From NCBI GenBank assembly GCA_900544175.1, contig UQUN01000007.1:27738-91737 (forward strand): a stretch of 64,000 nt of DNA, given 5' to 3'. The translations under genes and the position numbers were made by a program. Below are positions 1 to 8,998 of the stretch, in pieces (position 1 is the stretch's first letter; the number at the start of each line of letters is the position of its first letter). Source of the DNA: an uncultured Alistipes sp. GTDB lineage: Bacteria; Bacteroidota; Bacteroidia; Bacteroidales; UBA932. Below the pieces are notes generated by a model that saw nothing but the letters and a program-made list of their open reading frames with translations, did not search any database and was not told where the DNA came from.

Positions 1-2
1 TT

Positions 3-1298
3 TTCGGGGATGGGGAAGATGAGGACGATGATGATTATGATGACGACTATGAGAATGATGAAGTTGATGAAGATGAAGAAGAAGATGATGATGAGGAGGA
101 GGACGATGACTACGACGACGAGGACGAAGTAGAGGATACTGTATATGACGGCACGGACGGTTTTCCGAAAAACGATTACATTATCGACGCGGACAGGGTC
201 ACCGCCGAAGCCCGCCGTGGCAACATCCACGCCATCAAGACACTGGCCTGGGGCTATTACAAAGGAGTCTACGGCCTGCCTGAAAACAGGAAAGAAGGCT
301 GGAAATGGTACGAGCGCGGGGCTGATATGAGGGATCTCTGGTGTCTCCGCGAGCTGGGCGTCCTGTACACTCTTGAGGACAAAGGCCGTAAAGCACTTAA
401 AATATTCGAGCAGGGCATAAAGATAGGCAGCGGGGACTGCTGCGAGAAAGCCGGAGACCTGTATTTCTACGGCAAGGCAGGCATATCTCAGGACTACAAC
501 AAAGCATGGGACTATTACTGGAAAGGACACAGTATCGGCCATGCCGGGTGCATAGGCGCAATCGGAGCTATGAGTTACTATGGAAACGGCATGGAAGTCA
601 ACCTCCAGCACGCCAAATCGTATTTCCGTGATGCAGCGGAAAAGGGTCTGAAATGGGCATGGAAGATGGCCGGTCTCTCGGCTGAGCGTCAGAGACATTT
701 TGACGAAGCCAGACAGATATACCTCGAAGGCATAGAGCACGGCAGCTGGATCTGCGCCTGCAACCTGGGGCAACTCTACTACGCCGGCAGATTCGGAGAG
801 CAGAATATGGAACGGTGCGCCGAATACTACCGCGAGGCCATCGAGAACGGAGAGACTCAGGGATATGCCAGCATGGGAGAAGTCTTCTACGACATGGGTG
901 AGTACGGTCAGGCCCGCAGCATCTTCGAGGAAGGCAGCGGTGAGGGCAATCAGGACTGCTCGGCATGGCTGGGCCGTCTGGATATAGAGCACGGCTCCGC
1001 AGGCAAAGGTGTTCAGACCCTGCGCAATGCCCTTGACAGAGGTTCTTCTATAGCCGGACTGTTCCTGGGCGACTACTACTATGGCCAAAAAAACTACTCC
1101 ACTGCGCTCCAGTACTATCACAAGGCAGCCAACCGCAACGTGGGCCCGGCCCTGCTCAAGCTCGGCCGCATGTACTTCGACGGTGAGGGCACCCCGAAGA
1201 AATACACCTTCGCCCGCATTTTCCTCGAAAGGGCATGGGAATTCGGCCAGGATCAGGCCGAAGCCGCCATCCGCATACTCAAGCACTATAGATACTGA
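3..1298 (+). CDS. Sel1-repeat (TPR-like) protein, 5' end outside window
   Basis: The reading frame is open from the left edge, so the start codon lies upstream; 431 residues are visible. Residues 1 to about 48 are almost entirely Asp, Glu and Tyr/Asn. The rest is a chain of helical repeats of about 36 residues with Sel1 spacing (Ala-x-x-Tyr, small Gly-rich turns such as YYGNGME and MYFDGEGTPKK). Sel1 proteins are scaffolds for protein-protein contacts. No catalytic motif is visible. The ATG at 327 is internal: the frame runs through it without a stop and the upstream codons (e.g. WGYYKGVYGLPENRKEG) are already Sel1-like. The partner is unknown; the acidic segment may be a linker or a basic-partner binding tail. 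A strong terminator follows, so this is the last gene of its unit. Confidence 0.85.
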   Translation, partial: FGDGEDEDDDDYDDDYENDEVDEDEEEDDDEEEDDDYDDEDEVEDTVYDGTDGFPKNDYIIDADRVTAEARRGNIHAIKTLAWGYYKGVYGLPENRKEGWKWYERGADMRDLWCLRELGVLYTLEDKGRKALKIFEQGIKIGSGDCCEKAGDLYFYGKAGISQDYNKAWDYYWKGHSIGHAGCIGAIGAMSYYGNGMEVNLQHAKSYFRDAAEKGLKWAWKMAGLSAERQRHFDEARQIYLEGIEHGSWICACNLGQLYYAGRFGEQNMERCAEYYREAIENGETQGYASMGEVFYDMGEYGQARSIFEEGSGEGNQDCSAWLGRLDIEHGSAGKGVQTLRNALDRGSSIAGLFLGDYYYGQKNYSTALQYYHKAANRNVGPALLKLGRMYFDGEGTPKKYTFARIFLERAWEFGQDQAEAAIRILKHYRY

Positions 1299-1362
1299 TT
1301 GTGGAAATTATTATCCGCAAAAATACCCCGGAGCCTTGAGTTGTGAGGTGTACCAAATGTTT

Positions 1363-1387
1363 AAAGGACCGTTCTCCGGTCCTTTTT
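1363..1387 (+). terminator. Rho-independent terminator after the Sel1 gene
   Basis: Stem GGACCG (1366-1371) pairs with CGGTCC (1377-1382) around loop TTCTC and is followed by five T (1383-1387). It lies 65 bp after the Sel1 stop codon. Confidence 0.85.
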
Positions 1388-1865
1388 CATTTTCCAAGTA
1401 CCGCCGCAGGTACTTCTCGGATATGAGGCCGCCTTTCCGCTTTGTGTTGAAGTGCTCACAGCCAGTCTACAGCTTTGACAACCTCAGTAGGCACCCGAGA
1501 CATAACATTCCAGCCTCCCTCCACACCGACAGCGTCCCCGGCTTGCATCCCGGCAGGCATCCTGCCGTTCTATTTTTCCAACCCGACCAACGTACCCCTG
1601 ACTGTACAGCGCAATTTTGTTCTGTCATGTGCAGTCTGGGAAAATCACCCTTGGTAATCAACGCCTTACAAAGCACCTTGCACATTTGCCCATTTTAAAA
1701 CCAGCCAAATGTGCACCTCGTTTCATAAACACTTGATAATCAGTACACATTTTCAGCTCACTGCACAGCACAATACAAAATCCAGCTTCCACCAAGACTT
1801 CTACCAAAAGGCGACATGGCTTTTCAATAGAAAATGCAGGTATTTATGGGCGGCTTTAATGTCAT
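1388..1865. other. Intergenic region between convergent genes; no gene supported
   Basis: About 480 bp between the Sel1 terminator and the 3' end of the HD/UDG gene. Short open frames exist on both strands but show no recognisable protein, no ribosome-binding site and no conserved coding pattern. The only structure I see is the palindromic repeat at 1680-1765. Confidence 0.5.
1680..1765. repeat. Palindromic dispersed repeat, copy A
   Basis: Inverted repeat GCACATTTG (1680-1688) / CAAATGTGC (1706-1714) followed by an AAACACTTGATAATCAG motif and CACTGCAC. The same arrangement recurs at 38630-38715, well beyond chance similarity. No transposase is next to it. It behaves like a REP/MITE-type element. 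Confidence 0.7.
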
Positions 1866-3146
1866 CTACTGCTGCTCTGAAGCAGGTGCAGTCGGGGAAA
1901 TGAGGACTGTGGAATAGGCGGCAGCTTTTTTCTCCAACGGCAGCGGATATGCACGGGAGGATGAGGGCATCCGGTAAAATGTCACGGTACGGGCCTCGGA
2001 CGCATGGCCGGACTTGGTTTCGGCTCTGCAAACAGCAGGTAGGGTAAAATGGACGGAGCCGCCGACCGGAGGGACGGGTACATCGAGGATAGAGGCGATC
2101 TGTTCGGCTGATTTGCCGCCTGTGGAGACGACCGTCCGGCACAAGCGCATCCGGGACAGGAGAGATCGGATGTCGGTAGGCTCGATGATTTTCAGAAAGT
2201 TGTCGGAGGCGTTGCCACGCAAACGCTTGACCATATAGGCCGCATCGTACAGGGCAATGCCTTTCCGGCGGCAGAAATCCACCACCCGATCATAGTCGAA
2301 ACACTTCTGACCCGGCACTACAAAATGTTCCTTGTCTCCATAAAAAAGCAGTCCCATGATGCGCCACATGTCATTCTGGAAATTGGGGTAGAAGAATTCC
2401 ATGGACCATCTCTCATGGGGAGGGGGAAATGAACCGAGCAGGAGCACCCGCGCGTTCTCAGGCATGAACGGCTCCAGCGGATGTACCTCGAAAAGGCTGT
2501 ATTCCCGCCGCATCAGCTTCGGATCACGCAACTTCTCGCGCAGTTCTGCAAGACGCACGGCATTAGGGGAATCAGAGAACTGCAGATGCATGTAGCCTCC
2601 ATCACCGTATTTGTCCAGCAGATGTCCGTAGCTCTTTTGAAATATCTCCTCTGCTGTCATTTGAGGACAAGACGCACGTGCGTACAATATGGCTCGGGAA
2701 AATACCGTATCAAAATCTATCACTTTGTCCGCCTCCGAGACTATCCGGCCATAGATGGAGCGCGGCCAGGATTTATTGGACGAGCGGTGATCCTCGACGG
2801 CCTCCCGCATCACGTGTATCTGCTCCTCTGTAAACCATTGCCTAAGCCTTACATCCTCCTCCAACATCCTGCCGGACGACAGATGATGGTACTCACGTCC
2901 TTCGCACACACCTACGTCATGATACGCGGCTATGGCGTAGACCATATCAGGATTCAGCTCATAGCGGCGGCCGCCGTCCATCTGCCCGGCAGACAATTTT
3001 CGGAAAATCTCCATACTCTGATCTATGACCGACTGTATATGCCTGCGCGAATGGGCCTTGTCATAGCTGTCATATCTTGGCAGGACATTATCTGCCACGT
3101 ACTGCTGCAACTGTGCATTTACTTCCGGAATCTCTGATTTACGCAT
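1866..3146 (-). CDS. HD-domain hydrolase fused to a uracil-DNA-glycosylase-like domain
   Basis: 426 residues. The N-terminal half (about 1-210) is an HD phosphohydrolase fold: His36 in RRHIQ, the HD doublet His76-Asp77 in AAYHDVGV, and Asp140 in SEADKVIDFD. The C-terminal half (about 230-400) is a UDG-superfamily domain of the Mug/deoxyinosine-glycosylase kind: RVLLLGSFPPP near 233-243 and NDMWRIMGLLF near 258-268. Family knowledge says HD domains hydrolyse phosphoesters, often nucleotides, and UDG-like domains remove damaged bases; the fusion suggests nucleotide-pool or DNA repair work, which is inference. It stands alone: 30 bp from the next minus-strand gene with no overlap, and its 3' end converges on the Sel1 unit. 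The last 30 residues (Ser/Ala-rich) look unstructured. Confidence 0.8.
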   Translation of the reverse strand: MRKSEIPEVNAQLQQYVADNVLPRYDSYDKAHSRRHIQSVIDQSMEIFRKLSAGQMDGGRRYELNPDMVYAIAAYHDVGVCEGREYHHLSSGRMLEEDVRLRQWFTEEQIHVMREAVEDHRSSNKSWPRSIYGRIVSEADKVIDFDTVFSRAILYARASCPQMTAEEIFQKSYGHLLDKYGDGGYMHLQFSDSPNAVRLAELREKLRDPKLMRREYSLFEVHPLEPFMPENARVLLLGSFPPPHERWSMEFFYPNFQNDMWRIMGLLFYGDKEHFVVPGQKCFDYDRVVDFCRRKGIALYDAAYMVKRLRGNASDNFLKIIEPTDIRSLLSRMRLCRTVVSTGGKSAEQIASILDVPVPPVGGSVHFTLPAVCRAETKSGHASEARTVTFYRMPSSSRAYPLPLEKKAAAYSTVLISPTAPASEQQ

Positions 3147-3176
3147 ATCCTACATATTTGCGGCCGGTTCACAGCC

Positions 3177-4286
3177 TCATTCATGATGACGGTGCGGGTG
3201 ATCAGTCCTGGATTTTAACGGAAACTGGAAATTATTAAGATTGACCGTCAGCTGAACCAGCTGCTGCCATCCCCAGCCGTATCCGTCGTAATGATGCACA
3301 GACGCCACTTTCAGACTAAGAAAATTTCTGAAATCGTACTTGTACGATATTTCCAGACGGTTGTAGATACCCGAATTCGTACTGTAGAACACATCTCCGT
3401 AATACAGACCGCTGCCATAGACCTTGCCCTCTATATCCTCAGCACCGTAGAAAGGCATCAGATTCTTTCCTATATAGACCGTATTGCGGATTCCGAAACC
3501 GTAATACCCAAACGCGACCTCACCCTGAAAACCGCCGGGCATAGTGTAGCCCTGATTTCTGAAACGGTCATTCTGAAACGTCTGCATCCAGCCGGCCCGC
3601 AATGTCAGGCCCATCCTCTGCGGCAGATACTCCGACACATCCGAGACCAGATGCGGATACAGCCACACATTGTCCACCACTCCGCCGCTGAACGAGGCGG
3701 TGTTGGCATAGTGATTCATCATGAAACTGTAGGACAGATTGAGCCACGGTACTCCGAAACTTCCGTAAGAATACACTAAGAACTGCTCCCTTGTATCCTT
3801 ATCCATGAGACCGACCCAGTCCACTACACCTTCCACCCGCCAATACTTGCCGGTATAGCCCAACAAAGCTCCTTCTATACTGCCGTCGAAGAAGAAACGG
3901 TCATCGAAGAACGCCTCCGGATAATAGCCTGTCATACGTTTTCTGGGGAAAGCCCCTGCATTGACTTTAAAGCGCTCCCCGTCATACTGGTAATAAATCA
4001 GATAATCGAACAACAGGGCCGGATCCGACTTCCCGAAATACCGCGTGATGTCCACACCTGCGTATACGGCATGTCCGTCACCGAATCCCAAGCCCACTTT
4101 CGGTGAGAGCATCGTTCCGAATATCGTTCCGGAAGGGGATGTCGTCAAAGACGAATATTCCCGGTTGTCAAAGCCGAACTTCACATCCACATCCCAAAGA
4201 AACTGCTGCCCCCTGAGCAATACAGGCATGGACAACTGCATAACCGACAGCAGTATCAATATGAATATTACCCTGCGCATACCCAT
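3177..4286 (-). CDS. Outer-membrane beta-barrel protein, function unknown
   Basis: 369 residues with a signal peptide (hydrophobic core IFILILLSVMQ, then a likely cut after LRGQQ). The mature part is dense in alternating aromatic/polar strands (WDVDVKFGF, YAGVDITRYFG, LTLRAGWMQTF) and ends in NFQF plus a short His-rich tail, which fits an outer-membrane barrel. I do not recognise a substrate family. Its ATG shares one base with the stop of the upstream lipoprotein gene (TGATG), so the two are translationally coupled, and that gene in turn overlaps rmuC. A second ATG two codons in is an alternative start. Confidence 0.65.
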   Translation of the reverse strand: MGMRRVIFILILLSVMQLSMPVLLRGQQFLWDVDVKFGFDNREYSSLTTSPSGTIFGTMLSPKVGLGFGDGHAVYAGVDITRYFGKSDPALLFDYLIYYQYDGERFKVNAGAFPRKRMTGYYPEAFFDDRFFFDGSIEGALLGYTGKYWRVEGVVDWVGLMDKDTREQFLVYSYGSFGVPWLNLSYSFMMNHYANTASFSGGVVDNVWLYPHLVSDVSEYLPQRMGLTLRAGWMQTFQNDRFRNQGYTMPGGFQGEVAFGYYGFGIRNTVYIGKNLMPFYGAEDIEGKVYGSGLYYGDVFYSTNSGIYNRLEISYKYDFRNFLSLKVASVHHYDGYGWGWQQLVQLTVNLNNFQFPLKSRTDHPHRHHE

Positions 4287-4708
4287 CAGTCATTGTCCAT
4301 ATTGGCTTCGAGAAGCACCCAGACAGTAAATGTCCCTGTCTTCTTGTCACGGAATACCCGCCTGTCCACCAGTGTGGCCTCTGCTACAGATGCCTGAACC
4401 GTTGTTCTCTGCACCTTGCTGCCATCCTCACACTCATAATCAGCCGTATCAGCCGGTGACAGCTTTCCGGCCAGGACAGTCAGGGCATTCATGCGGGCTA
4501 TCTGGGTAGCCGTCTCCACCGAGGAAGACTTGCCGGTGCCTTCCGCACGCAGAGTATTATGCCGTCTCGAGCGCAGATCCTCCACCGTAAAAGGAGACTC
4601 AGCTCCAGTTCCTGATGTTTCTGATTTCTTCTGCCGGTTCCCGGCACAGGAGACCGTCAGCACTATACACAGCACACCTGTGGTTATTATCCGGATACAA
4701 CTTTTCAT
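4286..4708 (-). CDS. Small lipoprotein, function unknown
   Basis: 140 residues. A lipobox is visible (IVLTVSCAG), so the mature protein should be lipid-anchored from the Cys near residue 21. The rest has a small alpha/beta pattern (TATQIARMNALTVLAGKL, then VQASVAEATLVDRRVF, ending FTVWVLLEA) that resembles LPP20/FlgT-like or curli-type assembly lipoproteins; this resemblance is by eye. It overlaps rmuC by 4 bp (ATGA) and the barrel gene by 1 bp, so the three form a coupled operon. A role as partner of the barrel protein is inference. Confidence 0.65.
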   Translation of the reverse strand: MKSCIRIITTGVLCIVLTVSCAGNRQKKSETSGTGAESPFTVEDLRSRRHNTLRAEGTGKSSSVETATQIARMNALTVLAGKLSPADTADYECEDGSKVQRTTVQASVAEATLVDRRVFRDKKTGTFTVWVLLEANMDND

Positions 4709-6003
4709 ATTCTTTTATTTACTTCATCCTCTACATCATCCTGCACGCTTTCGCCCAGGAGGGCCGCATGGAAAGAGGCTTTCACCTGCACCCCTTTTTT
4801 CTCCAGTTTTCTGGCCGTCGACACTACTGAGACCCTTCCGGAAAGCACCTTACGGGCCTCATCGAACTTAGCCGCAGCCTTGTCCAGAACAGTCCCCACG
4901 TCATCAAAGGTATTGGCGAACTTCCCTACCCTGTCCAGCAGCTCAGAAGCCAGACGCATCACCTCCTCCGTATTCTTCTGCTGATTTACCCTCACCCATG
5001 TGTTCTCTATGATCTTCAGCATGGCGAAAAGGTTGGACTCTCCGGAAATGATTATACCCTTGTCAAAAGCCTTGTGCCAGTCCTCACGGAAATTCTGGTA
5101 ATACAGCTGGAATGCACCTTCGTTGGGAACGAACATCACCACATAGTCCAGCGAATCACGGCCGGTCTGACGTATATATTGACTGTAGTTCTTGGCTGAC
5201 AGTTCCTTGACATGAGCTTCCACACTCCTGCGATGAGACGCGAGCGCTGCATTACGACCTGCATCGTCCGCAGAGTTGCCGTACTCAAGATATCCGTCCA
5301 AAGAGACCTTGGAATCTATGACCACTGCCTTGTTTTCAGGCAGGTACAAGACCACATCCGGCACCAGCCTGCGTCCTTCACCATCAGACAGGACAGTCCT
5401 GCCGTCCACATCCCTGATTGTCTCCTGCAGGACAAAATCCTCTCCTTCCCGGAGTCCCATTCCCTCCAGAAGGTTGAGCAGCACGACCTCACCCCAATTA
5501 CCCACCGCCTTGTTATTGGAGCGCAGGGCCGTAGCCAGATTGTCGGCCTGCTTGCCGACAGCCGCCGTCTGTTCCATCATCGAGCGGATCTGTTGCTCGA
5601 TGGATGCCGTATTTTTCAATGATTTCTCCTTGGACTCCTCCACGGCGCGGCGGAACTCCTCCATCTTCTTGCCTAAAGGGTCCAGAATATTCTTTATCTG
5701 CTCGGAATTGGCGGCGGACAGGTCAACGGACTTCTCCTTCAGAATGGCTGAGGCCGAATCCTTGAAAGTCAGCACCATTTTCTGAAGTTTCTCGTCATAC
5801 TCGCGGCGCATGGCCTCGACTTCCGCCTTACGGGCCTCCTTCTGCTCAGCCAGACTGTCTTCAAGCATCTGAGTCCTGGCCTGAGCCACTTTCAGATCTG
5901 CCTCTGCCAGAGCAGCATCCCGTTTACGGGCAGACGCCTGAATAATCCAGACAACAGACGCACCTGCTACCAGTCCTATGACCGCTGACAACACCCAGAG
6001 CAT
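4705..6003 (-). CDS. rmuC: DNA recombination protein RmuC
   Basis: 432 residues. The N-terminus is a membrane helix (LWVLSAVIGLVAGASVVWII), followed by a long coiled coil (about 25-140) rich in Glu/Lys/Ala heptads, then the RmuC nuclease-like core (about 150-370) with LEGMGLREGEDF, VIDSKVSLDGY and MFVPNEGAF, all typical of the family. RmuC limits recombination between inverted repeats; its biochemical activity is not settled. It starts 14 bp after glnS ends, so it may be read from the glnS promoter, and it overlaps the small lipoprotein gene by 4 bp. The length is normal. Confidence 0.9.
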   Translation of the reverse strand: MLWVLSAVIGLVAGASVVWIIQASARKRDAALAEADLKVAQARTQMLEDSLAEQKEARKAEVEAMRREYDEKLQKMVLTFKDSASAILKEKSVDLSAANSEQIKNILDPLGKKMEEFRRAVEESKEKSLKNTASIEQQIRSMMEQTAAVGKQADNLATALRSNNKAVGNWGEVVLLNLLEGMGLREGEDFVLQETIRDVDGRTVLSDGEGRRLVPDVVLYLPENKAVVIDSKVSLDGYLEYGNSADDAGRNAALASHRRSVEAHVKELSAKNYSQYIRQTGRDSLDYVVMFVPNEGAFQLYYQNFREDWHKAFDKGIIISGESNLFAMLKIIENTWVRVNQQKNTEEVMRLASELLDRVGKFANTFDDVGTVLDKAAAKFDEARKVLSGRVSVVSTARKLEKKGVQVKASFHAALLGESVQDDVEDEVNKRI

Positions 6004-6017
6004 ATTGTCCTATATGC

Positions 6018-7727
6018 TTAGAAACTGCTCTTGAGTCCCGTAGCTCGGTTGAATACCGGCAGCTCCGGTGTCGAGTCCTTGTCCTTGATATAGTAGCCGT
6101 TGCGCTCAAACTGCACGGCGATACCTGAAGCGTCCTCCAAAAGGCCCGGCTCGGCGAGAGCGTCCACCTCCTTGAGCGAATCCGGATTGAGATATGCCTT
6201 GTAGTCCTTGCCCTCCGGTATGCCGCTCATGTCGGCCTCGGTGAAGAGCCGGTCGTAAAGTCTCAGGCGCACCTTCTCGCACTGGGTGGCATTGACCCAG
6301 TGAATAGTGCCCTTGACCGAGCGCCATGTGCCGCTGCCGGGCTTGGTCGTCGGATCGTAGGTGCAGCGGATCTCGGTGATATTGCCCTCCGCGTCCTTGA
6401 CCACCTCCTCGCACTTGACGATATAGGAGTATTTCAGACGCACCTCTCCGCCGGGACGCAGACGGAAGAACTTCTTGGGAGGCTCCTCCATAAAATCGGC
6501 CCTCTCGATATAGAGCTCACGGCCGAAGAGGATAGTCCTCTGCCCAGCCTCGGGATCCTCGGGGTTCTTAGGAGCAATGCAGTATTCGGTCCGGCCGGTC
6601 TCCGTCTCGGTAGCCGCACTGCACTCGCCGTCATTCCAGTTGGTAATGACTAACTTGACGGGGTCGGTGACTACCATATAGCGGTTGGAGCGCTTGTTCA
6701 GGTCCTCGCGCAGACACCGCTCTAAGAGCGAAAGGTCGATAAGGTTGTCCCTTTTGGCCACTCCCACCTTCTCGGCGAAATTGCGGATACTCTCGGGGGT
6801 ATAGCCCCTGCGGCGGATACCGCAGATGGTCGGCATGCGGGGGTCGTCCCAGCCGCTGACAAAGCCGTTGCGCACTAACTCCAGGAGCTTGCGCTTGCTC
6901 ATGACGGTATAGGTGAGGTTCAGGCGGGCGAACTCGTACTGATGCGAGGGGAAAATGCCCAGCTGTTCGATGAACCAGTCGTAGAGAGGACGGTGTACGT
7001 CGAACTCCAAGGTGCATATCGAATGGGTGATGTGCTCTATCGAGTCGCACTGCCCGTGGGCGTAGTCGTACATCGGGTAGATGCACCACTTGTCGCCGGT
7101 GCGGTGATGGTGCGCATGGATGATGCGGTACATCAGAGGGTCGCGGAACATCATGTTCGGATGGGCCATGTCGATCTTGGCCCTGAGCACCTTGGAGCCG
7201 TCTGGGAATTCCCCGTTCTTCATCCGCTCGAACAGATCCAGGTTCTCCTCCACGCTGCGGTTCCTCCAAGGGCTGTCCACTCCGGGCAGCTGTACCGTGC
7301 CCCGGTTCTGCCGGATTTCCTCCTGAGTCTGGTCGTCCACGTAGGCCAGTCCCTTCTTTATCAGCACCACAGCCCAGTCATAGAGCTGCTGGAAATAATC
7401 GGAAGCGTAGTACTCCCCTGCCCAGTCAAATCCGAGCCACTTGATGTCCTCCTTGATGGAATCCACATACTCAGTGTCTTCCTTCACAGGATTGGTGTCG
7501 TCGAAGCGGAGATTGGTACGTCCGCCGTATTTCTGAGCCAGTCCGAAATTGAGGCAGATGCTCTTCGCATGGCCGATATGCAGATAACCGTTCGGCTCCG
7601 GCGGGAAGCGGGTCATCACCGACTCCACCCTGCCCGAAGCCAGGTCATTCTCGATAATCTCTTCCAGAAAATTCTTCTGTACGGCTCCTTCCGCCGCGCC
7701 TTGCTGCTGTCTGTTCAAGTCTTCCAT
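6018..7727 (-). CDS. glnS: Glutaminyl-tRNA synthetase
   Basis: 569 residues, full length. Class I signature HIGH is at residues 50-53 (YLHIGHAKS) and the KMSKS-equivalent MSKRK is near residue 275. The N-terminal lead (RFPPEPNGYLHIGH) and FDDTNP are characteristic of GlnRS rather than GluRS, and the C-terminal anticodon-binding beta-barrels are present (VNATQCEKVRLRLYDRLFT). It charges tRNA-Gln directly with glutamine in the cytosol. It heads a minus-strand group with rmuC and two envelope genes. The opposite strand carries a 272-codon open frame that is only a codon-bias shadow. Confidence 0.97.
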   Translation of the reverse strand: MEDLNRQQQGAAEGAVQKNFLEEIIENDLASGRVESVMTRFPPEPNGYLHIGHAKSICLNFGLAQKYGGRTNLRFDDTNPVKEDTEYVDSIKEDIKWLGFDWAGEYYASDYFQQLYDWAVVLIKKGLAYVDDQTQEEIRQNRGTVQLPGVDSPWRNRSVEENLDLFERMKNGEFPDGSKVLRAKIDMAHPNMMFRDPLMYRIIHAHHHRTGDKWCIYPMYDYAHGQCDSIEHITHSICTLEFDVHRPLYDWFIEQLGIFPSHQYEFARLNLTYTVMSKRKLLELVRNGFVSGWDDPRMPTICGIRRRGYTPESIRNFAEKVGVAKRDNLIDLSLLERCLREDLNKRSNRYMVVTDPVKLVITNWNDGECSAATETETGRTEYCIAPKNPEDPEAGQRTILFGRELYIERADFMEEPPKKFFRLRPGGEVRLKYSYIVKCEEVVKDAEGNITEIRCTYDPTTKPGSGTWRSVKGTIHWVNATQCEKVRLRLYDRLFTEADMSGIPEGKDYKAYLNPDSLKEVDALAEPGLLEDASGIAVQFERNGYYIKDKDSTPELPVFNRATGLKSSF

Positions 7728-7846
7728 CTTCTCTGCGTATTTTACAACTTACAAAGATAAGAAGTTTGCATCAATCCAGCAGATTTTTTGTTTCTGTTTT
7801 TGTTTCTGTTTAACTTTGGAGCGGAAACTTTAAAACTGATACTGTC

Positions 7847-7900
7847 ATGAAAACTAAACAAAAATCCATCGCGGCAGTTCTCGCCGCCATCGTTCGATGA
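7847..7900 (+). other. Possible remnant leader of an NVEALA-type small peptide gene
   Basis: A 17-codon frame, MKTKQKSIAAVLAAIVR then TGA, reads like the first part of a secretion signal. In Bacteroidetes, small NVEALA-family peptides commonly sit directly before 6-bladed beta-propeller genes such as the next one. Here the frame ends before any NVEALA motif, so it looks truncated. Alternatively the codons are a chance frame in the untranslated leader. Confidence 0.3.
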
Positions 7901-7941
7901 TAAGGACAATGACCCCCATCTTTAATTTTAAAATTTTATAC

Positions 7942-8997
7942 ATGAGATCCTCGTACATAAGCATGATAATGGCTGTTGCATTATCTGTGTCCTGCTCAGA
8001 GCAGAGCACCGGTAATGTTCCTGTCATGACATTGGACCATACAGTAAAGGACACAGCAAACACGCTGATTTCTGAAGACCTCAACTTCAATATACCTATT
8101 TCCGCACAAGAGATTTACATCTGCGAAGACAGCATTGCCGTGGTATGCAACAAAAATTCGACATGGTTCTTAGAATTGTACAATCTTAATGAGAACCGTC
8201 TGATAAAACATCTGTTACGTCATGGCAACGGCCCCGGAGAAATGCTGGATGTCAATTTTTATTTCAACAACGACACTATTGGCATCGAGGATTTTCAAAA
8301 AGACAGAATAGCAATCATACCTATTCACGATGCCGTGTATAATGATTCTTATAATCCGGAACTCAGGACTCTGTCTCTCCAATCTCAATACAAACTGCCC
8401 TTTAAGGGAAGGCTGATTGCTTTAAATCCTTACTGCTTTATCAACAAAGAATACGGGATCGACAATAACGGTCCCAGATTTATCATCACAGACAGCAATT
8501 ACGTGTATGAAGACTCCTCAAGTTACGAATATGATACATTCAACGTCTCTTATTCTACTTTTTTTATTTCTCACATCAATGACAGAATTGTATTCGTCAA
8601 TACTTATAAGCCCGAACTGGAGATTTATGACCTTCGACTCAATCCACTGAGAGAAATCCTCGGTCCGGAGATGCCGTCTCAGAAATATCTGATTGAAGAC
8701 GACGGAGATGTTGTCTTTCTCAACACCATACCTGCAGCCTACTCGTCGTTCTGCCATGATGAAAGCTATTTTTACGTAAGTTACAATGGCGCTCTTCTTT
8801 CCTACAAAAACAATTTTGACAGGTCACTGCTGAAAACCTGGATTATGAAGTTCGACTGGGACGGGAATTTTATAGACTCATACTACATCGATTACTATAT
8901 TGAATCCATGTCTCTGAGCAAGGACAGCCGGTATATCTATGTATTCGGCACCGACAGCACCGGAGAAAATGTATTCTACAAATATCAGCTTGGATAA
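7942..8997 (+). CDS. 6-bladed beta-propeller lipoprotein
   Basis: 351 residues from the chosen ATG at 7942, which gives a clean lipoprotein signal (MRSSYISMIMAVALSVSCSE); the ATG at 7897 would add a non-signal extension. The body repeats strand motifs such as WFLELYNLNENRLIKHL, RHGNGPGEML and the terminal DWDGNFIDSYYID, typical of the Bacteroidetes 6-bladed propeller family (BF3164/DUF4221-like). These proteins face the periplasm or outside; ligands are mostly unknown. The next gene starts 2 bp later, so the pair is one operon. A related propeller lipoprotein lies at 43412-44599. Confidence 0.75.
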   Translation: MRSSYISMIMAVALSVSCSEQSTGNVPVMTLDHTVKDTANTLISEDLNFNIPISAQEIYICEDSIAVVCNKNSTWFLELYNLNENRLIKHLLRHGNGPGEMLDVNFYFNNDTIGIEDFQKDRIAIIPIHDAVYNDSYNPELRTLSLQSQYKLPFKGRLIALNPYCFINKEYGIDNNGPRFIITDSNYVYEDSSSYEYDTFNVSYSTFFISHINDRIVFVNTYKPELEIYDLRLNPLREILGPEMPSQKYLIEDDGDVVFLNTIPAAYSSFCHDESYFYVSYNGALLSYKNNFDRSLLKTWIMKFDWDGNFIDSYYIDYYIESMSLSKDSRYIYVFGTDSTGENVFYKYQLG

Positions 8998-8998
8998 A

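Noticed and set aside
1081..1698. 205-codon plus frame overlapping the Sel1 3' end
   Set aside because: It is out of frame with the Sel1 repeats and crosses the terminator.
6942..7760. 272-codon frame opposite glnS
   Set aside because: glnS motifs are on the minus strand; the antisense frame has no recognisable domain.
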